Part shown: positions 22,083-31,699 of the stretch, one piece after another
Layout: the number at the start of each line of letters is the position of its first letter
Numbering within the stretch: the first letter of the stretch is position 1
Assembly: GCA_018303045.1 (NCBI GenBank)
Contig: JAGVYX010000009.1
Coordinates: 1 to 32,650 of the forward strand
DNA from: Candidatus Woesearchaeota archaeon
Lineage (GTDB): Archaea > Nanobdellota > Nanobdellia > Woesearchaeales > GW2011-AR9
Direction of reading: 5' to 3'
Length of the DNA stretch: 32,650 nucleotides
Notes under the pieces: generated by a model
The model's database searches: none
Seen by the model: the letters and a program-made list of their open reading frames with translations, nothing else
Told to the model about the DNA's origin: nothing
Made by a program: the position numbers and the translations under genes

Positions 22083-25000
22083 CTAAATATTTAAGCTGGT
22101 AACTTTGCTTACTCCGTCTTTCATGCTGATGCCGAATAAAGTGTCAGCTTCGGAAATCAAGGCGTCATTGTGCGAGATGACCACATACTGGGCTTTATTC
22201 GAATATTCCCGGATCAATTTGGATAACCGCTCAGCATTGTGCTTGTCCAGAGCAGCGTCAATTTCATCCAAAATGTAGAAGGAAGCCGGCTGGTATTCCT
22301 GGATCGCAAAGATAAAGGACAGGGCAGTTATGGTTTTCTCTCCTCCCGACAACGATTTGATATCCATGTAGCGGTTCCCAGTTAATTTAACTTTGATGCT
22401 TAGTCCTTCCTCAAAGGGCTTTTCCTTATTGTCCAGCTGCAGGTAAGCGTTGCCTTTGCTAAACAAGGTGGAAAAAATCCTCGTGAAATTTTTATTAGCT
22501 TGCTCAAAGGTCTTCATGAAATGCTCTTTCTTTTTGGTTTCAATTTCATTCATTAAAGTTAGAACATCAGTTTTTTCTTTATACAGGCTGTCTTTTTTTT
22601 CCAATAATTTATTAAATTCAGTTTCTACCTGTTCATAAACCTCTAAAGCCTTCAGGTTTACAGCGGACATCTGGGCCATCATTACTTCATATTTGCTCAT
22701 TTCCGGTTTTAATTCCGCAGCTGTTTTATTTTTTAAAATGGGCGCTTCTTTCACCAGGCTGAATTCTTCCTGCAATCCGGCCAGCTTGGCTTTAATTTCC
22801 GCATTTTTTAAAGAGCATAAATTCAATTCCCGCTCCTGGGCCCTCGTTTTTTCCCGGCAATTCTCGATTTCGTTTTCCGACCGGTTTATTTCGCCGTTTA
22901 ATTTTTCTCTCTGGGCAAATAAAGCCCGATATTTGGAGTAGAATTCCGTGCTGGCTTTCTCCTTATCCTTAAGCGCGGCTTCTTCATCTTTAATGGTGTT
23001 GGTTAAGAGTTTAATTTCCTCATTAAAAGCAACTTCTTCTTTGCCATGCTGTTTCATAATTTCGGCGATTTTTTCTTTTTCCGGAGCCAGCAATTGAATT
23101 TGATGGATATTGTTATTGCGCAATTCGCTGTCGAGTTTAACCAAATCTTCCCGGCATTTTTGCTTGGATTCCTCAAAAGCCTGCAGCTGGGCCAGCAAGC
23201 GGGGATCGCGCAATTCATTTACTTCTGTTCTCAGCAGCTGTTTTCTGCTTTTTAGAGCCGCTAAATCCCGGTTAATGGCCGTGATATCTTTTTGCACATT
23301 GCCCAACTCGGAGTCTATTTCTTTTAGCCGGCCGGCTAATTGTTGGCTTAATTCAGCATTGGCTTCTAAATCGCTGCTTTCCAGATGGAGCGTTTTTTCT
23401 GATTTGATGATTTCCGCTTCCAGTTCGGCTTTCAGGGTTCTTAAACAAGAAATTTCTTGTTCGTTAGCTCTTCTCTTGGTTTCGATATTTAAGATTACCG
23501 ACTGTAATTCGGAGATTTTTGCCTCCATTTTTTCTAAATCTTCAACGGAATCTTTTTCGATAAATCCCAACCCTGCCCTTTTATTGATAAATCCGCCCCT
23601 CATCGCGCCGCTGGCTTCAGAAATATCTCCTTCTAGAGTGGTCATTTTAATTCTTCCGACGCCGATTTTCCTCACGGCATTTAAGTCCTCAACCACTATA
23701 GAGTTGCCAAAAACATACTGAAAGGCAGTTTTAAACTGTGGCTTAAAATTAACCAGATTTAAAGCAAAATCGTGGACTCCGGGCTGTTTCAATAATTTCT
23801 TGTCTTCCTCATTAATCGGCTGCGCCTTTATTTTATTTAAAGGAATGAACGAAGCCAAGCCGCTTTTATTGGTTTTTAAGTATTTAATGCATTCAGCTGC
23901 GGTTTGGTCATCAGCTACTACAATCTGCTGCATCTTGTTTCCGGCAGACATTTCCAGGGCCGTAGCGTATTTCTTATTAGCCTGCCCTAATTCAGCAATG
24001 GTCCCATGAACTCCAGAAAATTGTTTTTTGTTTTCCAGGATGCTTTTTATAGCCTGGTTGCTGGCCAGATGAGCCTGCAGGGACATGGTTTTTGCCTGCA
24101 GCTTGGCTTGAAGATCTTGCTGTTGGATCAAGGACTGTTTAGCCTGGCCGAGCTGGGAAGCAAAACTGCTGTCAGCGTCTAAGCGCTGGTTTAGCTTGAG
24201 TGCGGCATTTTTAAAATTTTTTTTGCAGTCCTGCAGGATTCTGATTTGCTCTTTATTTTGCTCGCTGACTTCTTTAACTTTTTTAATTTTTTCGTTGATC
24301 GTCTGCAGCTGGTATTCGAGGCGGTCTTTTTCACGCAGCAATTCCTGCTGCTTTTGCCGGACGGTTTGTATTTCTTCCTGTTTTTGCTCAATCAACTTAT
24401 CTTTTTCTTCAATTTCCGAATCCAGTTCTTTGGAAGATTCAATGTTATTTTTTTTCTTGAAGGAATCTATATTTTTTTGAAGATCCTGCAATTCTTTATT
24501 TTTTCTGGAAAGGGAATGCTGCAATTCTTTCTGCTGTTGATTATAAGAAGCGCTTTTAGCTTCCAGATCTTTTAGTTCTTGGTTAAACTGGTCTCTGCGC
24601 TGCAGGATTTTATTAATTTCATCTTTAAGCGTGGAGGTTCTGGCTTTATCTTTGGTAATAGATATCTTTAAATCTTCAATTTCTTTATGAACTTTTAACT
24701 GTTCTTTCTCTCCTTTCTGTTCAATTTCCTGATTCATGGAAGCGATTTCGGTTTTAGCTGAAGTTATTTTTTCTTTCAATTCATTAATTCTTTTTTCAGA
24801 TTCAGCAATTCTGCGCTGGCTTTTTCCTAATTCAGTCAAATGCTCGGAATTAGCTGATTCCAGATCCTGAATCCGCAACTGCAAATAAGTTGCTTTATAG
24901 GAATTAATTTTATCCTTAAGATCTTTGAATTTTAGGGCCTGATCGCGGTCCTGTTTCAGTTCTTTGAGATAAACGCTTCTTTCTTTAAGGATAATCTCAG

Positions 25001-25574
25001 CATTATTTAGCTTCTCTTCCACTTTGTTCAGCTCCAGCAGGGATTTGTGTTTTTTATCTTCATAAATGGAAACGTCGCTGATTTCTTCGATAATCTTTCT
25101 CCTTTCCAGCGGAGACATATCCACAAATCTGGTGATATCCCCCTGTAGAATAATATTGTATCCTTCTGGATTAACTCGGGCTAAAGACAAGAGGTCAACT
25201 ATCTCAGTTCTGGTCTGCTTTTTTCCATTTACCCTGTAAGCGCTGCTGCCGTCTTTAGAAATAATTCGGCTGATCACTACTTCTTTCTCATCGAGCGGAA
25301 AGATCTTTTTCTCGTTGGAAAAAGCAATTTCCACGCTGCCAGAGCCTGCTGGCTGCTTGCTTTTCCCGCCATTGAAAATTAAATTTGCGGCTTTCTCAGC
25401 CCGCATGGATTTAGCTGATAACCGGCCCAACACAAAACACAGGGCATCTCCAATATTGGATTTGCCTGAACCATTTGGGCCTAGAATGCAGTTAAATTGG
25501 TCTTTAAATAAGATATCCGTTTTATGGGCGAAACTCTTAAATCCCTGAATAGTTACGCGATTAATTTTAGTCAT
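22083..25574 (-). CDS. smc: Chromosome segregation protein SMC
   Basis: 1163 aa; GPNGSGKSNIGDALCFVLG Walker A, coiled coils, hinge, SLSGGEKTITALSFIFAIQEYQPASFYILDEIDAALD. Confidence 0.97.
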   Translation of the reverse strand: MTKINRVTIQGFKSFAHKTDILFKDQFNCILGPNGSGKSNIGDALCFVLGRLSAKSMRAEKAANLIFNGGKSKQPAGSGSVEIAFSNEKKIFPLDEKEVVISRIISKDGSSAYRVNGKKQTRTEIVDLLSLARVNPEGYNIILQGDITRFVDMSPLERRKIIEEISDVSIYEDKKHKSLLELNKVEEKLNNAEIILKERSVYLKELKQDRDQALKFKDLKDKINSYKATYLQLRIQDLESANSEHLTELGKSQRRIAESEKRINELKEKITSAKTEIASMNQEIEQKGEKEQLKVHKEIEDLKISITKDKARTSTLKDEINKILQRRDQFNQELKDLEAKSASYNQQQKELQHSLSRKNKELQDLQKNIDSFKKKNNIESSKELDSEIEEKDKLIEQKQEEIQTVRQKQQELLREKDRLEYQLQTINEKIKKVKEVSEQNKEQIRILQDCKKNFKNAALKLNQRLDADSSFASQLGQAKQSLIQQQDLQAKLQAKTMSLQAHLASNQAIKSILENKKQFSGVHGTIAELGQANKKYATALEMSAGNKMQQIVVADDQTAAECIKYLKTNKSGLASFIPLNKIKAQPINEEDKKLLKQPGVHDFALNLVNFKPQFKTAFQYVFGNSIVVEDLNAVRKIGVGRIKMTTLEGDISEASGAMRGGFINKRAGLGFIEKDSVEDLEKMEAKISELQSVILNIETKRRANEQEISCLRTLKAELEAEIIKSEKTLHLESSDLEANAELSQQLAGRLKEIDSELGNVQKDITAINRDLAALKSRKQLLRTEVNELRDPRLLAQLQAFEESKQKCREDLVKLDSELRNNNIHQIQLLAPEKEKIAEIMKQHGKEEVAFNEEIKLLTNTIKDEEAALKDKEKASTEFYSKYRALFAQREKLNGEINRSENEIENCREKTRAQERELNLCSLKNAEIKAKLAGLQEEFSLVKEAPILKNKTAAELKPEMSKYEVMMAQMSAVNLKALEVYEQVETEFNKLLEKKDSLYKEKTDVLTLMNEIETKKKEHFMKTFEQANKNFTRIFSTLFSKGNAYLQLDNKEKPFEEGLSIKVKLTGNRYMDIKSLSGGEKTITALSFIFAIQEYQPASFYILDEIDAALDKHNAERLSKLIREYSNKAQYVVISHNDALISEADTLFGISMKDGVSKVTSLNI

Positions 25575-25589
25575 TTTTATATAGATAAA

Positions 25590-25663
25590 GCACTAAATAT
25601 TCGTACATTTCATAGTACATTCCAATATCGTTTGTCACTAAATTTTATACCAAAATTTAGTGC
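25590..25663. repeat. Nested inverted repeats upstream of smc
   Basis: CACTAAATTTT-atacc-AAAATTTAGTG (25636-25662); outer GCACTAAAT (25590-25598) pairs with ATTTAGTGC (25655-25663). Confidence 0.85.
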
Positions 25664-25761
25664 CTACACTATACCTAGAAGGTTTCATTTTTTGTTTATA
25701 AACTTTTGCCTTTAACAAAAAGACGGGGAAGAACAGTAATTTTTAAGCAGAAATTATTTTT

Positions 25762-25860
25762 GTTGGGCTGAATCTTGCGAATCGGAAGTTTTACAGCAAT
25801 TTAATGCTAACCACATGGATTTTCTAAGCCAAACTCCTCTTATTGTCGCATTCGCCCAAC
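25762..25860 (-). ncRNA. Candidate structured ncRNA of about 99 nt
   Basis: Minus strand: GTTGGGC...GCCCAAC closing stem, TGCGA/TCGCA, GGAGTTT/AAACTTCC (1-nt bulge), AGCA-ttaaat-TGCT apical hairpin; TTATAAAT about 25-30 bp upstream, TCTTTTTG downstream. Confidence 0.4.
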
Positions 25861-25946
25861 AGCTAAATCTATAGTTAAGAGAATTTATAATTGTTTCTTA
25901 CCACTTCGGGTAAATAAAAAAGTAAAAATGAGAAAATTTAAAAAAA

Positions 25947-26702
25947 TTAACCTTTTAAATTAAGGTCTTTCTGCGCTGAAGCCATGGCTTTGGGCACTTC
26001 TTCATCATTGTTGAACAAGATGACTCTTACAGTAACGCTTTCCAAATTTCCAGCTTCTTTTTCATTGTAGCCGAAAGGTTTGTCCAAAGTCACTTTGCCA
26101 GACTGAGTTTCACCGGATCTTATCATCTGTAATTCAGAAGAAAGAGTAGCTTTTTTCTCTACATCTTCATAACCTTCGACCATGATTAAAAAATATCCCG
26201 GAGTTATTGAACCAGGTTCACCGTTAATGATCGAATAATCCAAAGCAATAATTTTTCCCCACGTATCCTGCCATTGCACTTCGAGGTCATTTAAGCTGAT
26301 TTTAGTGTTTTTATAAGTTTCAACAACCGGTTCATTGCTTTTATCTTCAACTGCTGGTTCAGATTCCTCTTTTAATTTGGTTTTTGGTTCTGTTACTGTT
26401 TCTTCTGGAAGAACTTCCTTGGGCTGGGATGGTTCTACTACTGCTTCCGTGGTGGTTAATCCAGTAAGCTCAAAATTGTTAGCGCTTAATCTTCCCAGAA
26501 AGAATACTGCTAGCAACACAACTACCACTAAGCCTACGCGGCCGATACGGCCTGGATTCAGCTTAATGCGTATTTCCCGGTCCTTTCCCGGACGCGAATT
26601 ATCTCTGGTTTCCCGAACGGGCTTGACTTCATCCCTGTTTTCCCGGAAGGGTTTTATTGGTCTGGAAACCTGCACACCATCTTCTTCAAATCCTCTTGCC
26701 AT
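25947..26702 (-). CDS. Single-pass membrane protein, unknown function
   Basis: 251 aa; basic N-terminus, TM VGLVVVVLLAVFFLG, extracytoplasmic domain; SD AAGGAGTGAT upstream. Confidence 0.8.
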   Translation of the reverse strand: MARGFEEDGVQVSRPIKPFRENRDEVKPVRETRDNSRPGKDREIRIKLNPGRIGRVGLVVVVLLAVFFLGRLSANNFELTGLTTTEAVVEPSQPKEVLPEETVTEPKTKLKEESEPAVEDKSNEPVVETYKNTKISLNDLEVQWQDTWGKIIALDYSIINGEPGSITPGYFLIMVEGYEDVEKKATLSSELQMIRSGETQSGKVTLDKPFGYNEKEAGNLESVTVRVILFNNDEEVPKAMASAQKDLNLKG

Positions 26703-26785
26703 AATAATATCACTCCTTTTAGATAATAGGTTAGAGTAAAATTTTAGGATATATAAAGATAACGGTGATTGAAGAATTATAGAAA

Positions 26786-26811
26786 TGCACCCGCCTGGAT
26801 TCGAATCCGGT
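26786..26811 (-). pseudogene. Degenerate or partial tRNA 3' exon (T-loop plus acceptor 3' strand)
   Basis: Minus strand CCGGATTCGAATCCAGGCGGGTGCA; no matching 5' half (GCACCCG) seen near this locus; resembles the 3' exon of tRNA-Gly(UCC) at 27626. Confidence 0.6.
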
Positions 26812-26883
26812 CTTTGAAAATATACTTACAATATTGACAATCTTTAATAATTTAATCTATTCATTCATACATAACTTTCTGAT

Positions 26884-27624
26884 ATGAATAAACAAAGATT
26901 AAATTCAACAGAATTAGACCAAATATCTACTTTAATTCTTAGTGGTTTTTCCTTAAAGACTATAGCAAATAAGCTTAATAAGAGTAAAACTACAATTTAT
27001 TATCATTTTAGAAAAGTTAAGGGTAAAACTATTATTCCTCTAACAATAAATCGATTAAACGACGAGTTGATTGGTGAATTTATCGGTTTATTCGCCGGTG
27101 ATGGTTCTTTTTACAAGACTAAAGATTATAAATATAAAATAAGGCTTCATTTTAGTTGCAGAGACCAGAATTATGTTGATAATTTGATCAAGAACGTATT
27201 AGTCCCCTTATTTAATAAAAAACCAATGCAATTTTTAGAAGAAAATAGACTTAATTTATGCTATAATTCTAAGGAACTTTATGGATTTATCAAACAGTAC
27301 TTGCTTTGGGATCATCATTTAAAGAAAACGTATACAGTTAGACTTATTTCAAATAATTATTCAAAGAAATTTTTAATTGGTTTTATTAGAGGTAGTTTAG
27401 ATAGTGATGGTCATTTTTCATCTGATAAAATTTCCTTTGCAACAGTTTCAACTAATCTTAAAGATAACATTATTTCTGCTTTAAAAATTTTAGATTTAAC
27501 CTATTCTGTTGGGTATTATGTTGATAAAAGACCTAATCGGGTTGGAATTTATCATATTAATATCCCCAAGGGAGAACATCCTAAGTTTATATCATTGATA
27601 AAACCAAGAAATATGAGGAGCTAA
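26884..27624 (+). CDS. HTH-LAGLIDADG homing endonuclease
   Basis: N-terminal HTH (SGFSLKTIANKLNKSKTTIYYHFRK); two LAGLIDADG-type helices EFIGLFAGDGSF and FLIGFIRGSLDSDGHF. Confidence 0.9.
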   Translation: MNKQRLNSTELDQISTLILSGFSLKTIANKLNKSKTTIYYHFRKVKGKTIIPLTINRLNDELIGEFIGLFAGDGSFYKTKDYKYKIRLHFSCRDQNYVDNLIKNVLVPLFNKKPMQFLEENRLNLCYNSKELYGFIKQYLLWDHHLKKTYTVRLISNNYSKKFLIGFIRGSLDSDGHFSSDKISFATVSTNLKDNIISALKILDLTYSVGYYVDKRPNRVGIYHINIPKGEHPKFISLIKPRNMRS

Positions 27625-27625
27625 A

Positions 27626-27771
27626 TGCACCGGCCGGGATTCGAATATCCGAACGCCGCTCCTCGAAGCGTTTCCCGGATCATCGGCTGACTTCTGGATA
27701 ATGGAAGGCCGACATTTGCTCGTTCCAATGCCATTAACAAATGGAACTACTAGCCGTTATACTACCGGTGC
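27626..27771 (-). tRNA. tRNA-Gly(UCC) with three introns (about 33 nt D-arm side, 13 nt at 37/38, 28 nt at 53/54)
   Basis: Acceptor GCACCGG/CCGGTGC+A, anticodon stem TCGGC/GCCGA with CTTCCA^A, T-arm CCGGG|AAACGCTTCGAGGAGCGGCGTTCGGATA|TTCGAAT-CCCGG; 72 nt after intron removal. Confidence 0.87.
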
Positions 27772-28007
27772 TTAATCAGTTATTTAAAGAGATTCTTTAT
27801 TAAATTTTTGGTGCTTTGTAATACTTCACTATTCTGAAGCCGCTTAATTATATTTTAGGAGTATTGAAAAGCTTATTTACTTGTGTTAGCTACTTTGTAG
27901 CTAAATGAAAAAAGAGGTCAAAATAGAATTATTGGGCTTTGAAATGCTTGAAAAGCAAGTAAACCAAAGTGGAAACAGTGGTCGACACCTGATAGATAAT
28001 CGGTTTT

Positions 28008-29123
28008 TTACCCAAACATCATCTTCAAAAAACTCTTCATCGGCTTTTCTTCGTGAAGCTGTTTAATTAAATCAATTTGTTTTTTGCTTAATTTGTCTGG
28101 CACTTCGATTCTTACGGCAACCAGCTGGTCTCCGCGGCGCGGACTGTTAACCGCAGGCAGCCCTTTCTCTCTCATCCTTAAAATAGTTTCAGACTGGGTT
28201 CCCGGCGGTATTTTTAATCTGGCTGACCCGTTGATGATAGGCACTTCAATTTCATCTCCCAGAACGGCCTGGGTGAAAGAAATAGGTATTTTAATCTGAA
28301 TATCCTCGCCTTCTCGAGTGAATATCGGATGCTCTTTAACCTGAATCTCCACATATAAATCTCCATTGGAGCCGCTTCGCTCTCCGGCTTCGCCTTCTCC
28401 TGGCACGCGCAGTTTCATTCCCTCCTCTACTCCGGGTGGAATTTTAACCGCTAATTCTTTTCTTTTTCTTACCAGTCCTTCGCCGCCGCAGGCAGGGCAG
28501 GAGTCCTGAGGCAATTCGCCCTTGCCGTGGCAATAAGGGCAGGGCCCAGTTTGCTGGAAAATGCCAAACACGGTTCTTTCCACTCGCTTCAAATATCCAG
28601 AGCCTTGGCAGTGAGGGCATTTCTCAAACTGCTGCGCTCCCTTGCCGCGGCACTTTTCGCAATTCTCCAATTTGTTTAAATGAATCGTTTTGCTGGTTCC
28701 TTCCGCTACTTCTTCTAAAGTTACTTCCAGTTCATACAATAAGTCCGAGCCTCTTCTAGCTCTGGAGCTTCTGGTTTGCCCGCCGCTAAATAACTGGTCA
28801 AAAATGTCTTCAAAATTGCCAAAAGCCCCGGATCTGAATTGCGACATGATGTCGGAAAAATCGAAGCCCGGATGAGCGCCAGAGCCGCCCTGGAAAGCCG
28901 AGCTGCCGAACTGGTCGTATTGCTGCCGCTTTTTATCGTCTCCTAAAATGGAAGCAGCTTCATTTATTTCTTTAAATTTTTCTTCATACTCCTTTTTCTT
29001 GTCTTCTGGAGCGCGGTCAGGGTGATATTTTAAGGCCAGCTTTTTGTAAGCTCTTTTAATCTCTTCTTTAGCGGCATTTTTATTCACTCCCAGAATTTGA
29101 TAGTAATCTTTGGTTCCGGCCAT
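28008..29123 (-). CDS. dnaJ: Chaperone DnaJ (Hsp40)
   Basis: J domain with HPD (KYHPDRAPEDKK), GF region, four CxxCxGxG motifs. Confidence 0.97.
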   Translation of the reverse strand: MAGTKDYYQILGVNKNAAKEEIKRAYKKLALKYHPDRAPEDKKKEYEEKFKEINEAASILGDDKKRQQYDQFGSSAFQGGSGAHPGFDFSDIMSQFRSGAFGNFEDIFDQLFSGGQTRSSRARRGSDLLYELEVTLEEVAEGTSKTIHLNKLENCEKCRGKGAQQFEKCPHCQGSGYLKRVERTVFGIFQQTGPCPYCHGKGELPQDSCPACGGEGLVRKRKELAVKIPPGVEEGMKLRVPGEGEAGERSGSNGDLYVEIQVKEHPIFTREGEDIQIKIPISFTQAVLGDEIEVPIINGSARLKIPPGTQSETILRMREKGLPAVNSPRRGDQLVAVRIEVPDKLSKKQIDLIKQLHEEKPMKSFLKMMFG

Positions 29124-29125
29124 AA

Positions 29126-29776
29126 TTAAACGCTCCGCCGAATGGCTTCGTTCAGCCGAATGCTTCGTTCAGCTTCCATAGCTTCCTTTAATTGGCAAGG
29201 CTCTAAATCCAGCCTGGCGAAAATGTTCTGTTCAACTATTTTGTTTCGGTCCAAGGCTTTTCTCCATAGCTTATTTTTGCTTATGTAAACTTCAGCAAAA
29301 TAAGCGAATCGCTCTTCTAAAGACACTATTTGCTCTTTAAAGATTCGGTAATCAACATAAGTAATTAAGGCTTCTTCAATGGTTCTATCAGTTATATGCA
29401 GATCGCCTTCATGCAACAGTGTCAAGGCTAATTCGGGGAATCTGTCTTTAAATATTTCGTAAGCAATCTTGGTTTCATGCTGGCCGGGAAATTCTTTCCT
29501 TAACTTTTCCCGCATAGCCAATTCCTCTTTGCTGAAAACAATCTGATGATGCTGATTTGGTTTAGGATCTTTAATTCCAGCCATCTTAAACAAATCGTGA
29601 AGCAAAGCCGCAGCTTGCACCAATTCGATGTTGATTTTGACTCCCGAATTTTTAAGCTTCCCAGCCAGAAAGACCGCTACTTCCTGCACTTTTAAGCAAT
29701 GCCGTTGGATATTTTCAGGCACTTTATATTCTTCAAAATAATCTAGGCATTGCTGCTGCGTAGGTAATTTAATCAT
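29126..29776 (-). CDS. HD-domain protein (putative phosphohydrolase)
   Basis: ENIQRHCLKVQEVAVFLA...AAALLHDLFKMAG...HEGDL; 2 bp from dnaJ. Confidence 0.85.
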   Translation of the reverse strand: MIKLPTQQQCLDYFEEYKVPENIQRHCLKVQEVAVFLAGKLKNSGVKINIELVQAAALLHDLFKMAGIKDPKPNQHHQIVFSKEELAMREKLRKEFPGQHETKIAYEIFKDRFPELALTLLHEGDLHITDRTIEEALITYVDYRIFKEQIVSLEERFAYFAEVYISKNKLWRKALDRNKIVEQNIFARLDLEPCQLKEAMEAERSIRLNEAIRRSV

Positions 29777-29849
29777 TGATGGGGCTTTAGGGTTTTTTCT
29801 GTATCAGGAAGTTTATAATAAAAAAATTAAAAGTCAAAACAGACTTTCT

Positions 29850-31694
29850 TTATTTTTTATCTTTCTCTTCGAATTCGGCATCTACAACTGTATCATCCTT
29901 TTTATGGCTTTTCTTTCCTTTAGGCTGAGACTGAGCCTTGGCTGCGGCTTCCTGATACATTTTAGCGCCAATCTCCTGAGCCGTTTTGTTCAGCTCGCTG
30001 ATTTTTTGATTGATTTGATCCACATCTCCGGATTTTCTGGCTTCTTCCAACTCTTTGATTCCAGAATCCAATTTTTTCTTGGTTTCCGGATCAATGTTGT
30101 CTTTAAACTCGCCCATCATTTTCTTGGTTTGATAAACGACCGATTCAGCAGTGTTTTCGGCTTCGATCTTGGCTTTGCGCTTTTTGTCTTCAGCTTCGTT
30201 CTTTTGCGCATCTTCTTTCATTTTTTCAATGTCCGTTTTGCTTAAAGTTGTTGACCCGGTAATCTGGATTTTGTGTTCTTTTCCGGTGCCCAGATCCTTG
30301 GCTGAAACATGGACTATGCCGTTGGCGTCAATGTCAAAGGTAACTTCAATCTGCGGCACGCCGCGCGGAGCTGGCGGAATGCCCATCAAGTCAAACTGGC
30401 CCAGCAGTTTATTGTCGGTAAACATGGATCGCTCTCCCTGCCCAACCCGAATCGTTACCGCAGACTGGTTATCGGCGGCTGTGGAAAAGATCTGCGACCG
30501 CTTGGTGGGAATGGTGGTATTTCTTTCAATTAATGCCGTGAAAACTCCGCCTAAGGTTTCAATGCCTAAACTTAAGGGGGTTACATCCAATAGCAAAATA
30601 TCTTTAACATCCCCGGACATTACTCCGGCCTGAATGGCCGCTCCAATGGCTACAGCTTCATCCGGATTAACTGATTTATCCCCGTCTTTGCCGGTTAATT
30701 TTTTAACTAATTCCTGAACCACGGGAATCCTGGTAGATCCGCCGACGAAAATTACTTTGTCAATATCCTCATTAGACATGCCGGCGTCTTTTAAAGCGCT
30801 TTTAACCGGGCTTTCTAATCTTCTTAGAATATCTGAAATTAAATCCTCAAATTTGGCTCGCGATAATTCTTCTTTAATGTGTTTAGGGCCATGCTGGTCG
30901 GCAGTAATGAAAGGTATGCTGATTTCCACTTTGGTTTTAGTAGATAATTCAATTTTAGCTTTTTCCGCCGCTTCCTTCAGCCTTTGCGCGGCAGTAGGGT
31001 CATTGTTTAAATTGATGCCCGTAGACCGTTTGAAATTATCAGCCAGATATTTGATAATTATTTCATCAATATCATCTCCGCCTAACTGGTTGTCTCCACT
31101 GGTGGATTTTACTTCAAATACGCCGCCTCCCAGCTCCAGGATGGAAACGTCAAAAGTGCCTCCGCCAAAGTCAAAAACTAAAATGGTATGCTCTTTTTCC
31201 TGTTTATCTAACCCGTAAGCCAAAGCTGCGGCGGTAGGCTCGTTAATAATTCTTAACACGTTTAATCCGGCAATTTCCCCGGCATTTTTAGTAGCCTGGC
31301 GCTGCGCGTCGTTAAAGTAAGCTGGAACGGTAATTACGGCATTTCTGACCGGCTGGCCGAGATAAGCTTCAGCATCTTTCTTCAGCTTCTGCAGAATCAT
31401 GGCGGAAATTTGTTCGGGGCTGTAATCTTGTCCGTCAATTTCAATTTTCTCGTTAGTCCCCATTTTTCTCTTGATAGACCTGATGGTATGAGCTGGGTCT
31501 ACGATGGCCTGATTTCGGGCTACCTGCCCGACAATAACTTCATCATCTTTAAGATGCACCACGCTAGGTGTAGTTCTGGTGCCTTCGGCATTAGAAATAA
31601 TGGCCGGTTTGCCTCCTTCCAGCACTGCTGTTGCGGAAAAAGTTGTGCCTAAATCTATTCCTATAGTTGCTCCACTTGCATTTTTTGTTGCCAT
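29850..31694 (-). CDS. dnaK: Chaperone DnaK (Hsp70)
   Basis: [66 protein letters not shown] upstream. Confidence 0.98.
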   Translation of the reverse strand: MATKNASGATIGIDLGTTFSATAVLEGGKPAIISNAEGTRTTPSVVHLKDDEVIVGQVARNQAIVDPAHTIRSIKRKMGTNEKIEIDGQDYSPEQISAMILQKLKKDAEAYLGQPVRNAVITVPAYFNDAQRQATKNAGEIAGLNVLRIINEPTAAALAYGLDKQEKEHTILVFDFGGGTFDVSILELGGGVFEVKSTSGDNQLGGDDIDEIIIKYLADNFKRSTGINLNNDPTAAQRLKEAAEKAKIELSTKTKVEISIPFITADQHGPKHIKEELSRAKFEDLISDILRRLESPVKSALKDAGMSNEDIDKVIFVGGSTRIPVVQELVKKLTGKDGDKSVNPDEAVAIGAAIQAGVMSGDVKDILLLDVTPLSLGIETLGGVFTALIERNTTIPTKRSQIFSTAADNQSAVTIRVGQGERSMFTDNKLLGQFDLMGIPPAPRGVPQIEVTFDIDANGIVHVSAKDLGTGKEHKIQITGSTTLSKTDIEKMKEDAQKNEAEDKKRKAKIEAENTAESVVYQTKKMMGEFKDNIDPETKKKLDSGIKELEEARKSGDVDQINQKISELNKTAQEIGAKMYQEAAAKAQSQPKGKKSHKKDDTVVDAEFEEKDKK

Positions 31695-31699
31695 TTTGA

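Noticed and set aside
24196-24575. Plus-strand ORFs within smc (also those in dnaK, groEL, rpoB)
   Set aside because: Low-complexity F/L/S-rich translations antisense to strong coding genes; typical shadow ORFs
26640-26811. Circularly permuted tRNA explanation for the 26786 tRNA fragment
   Set aside because: No 5' half (GCACCCG...) found immediately downstream on the minus strand
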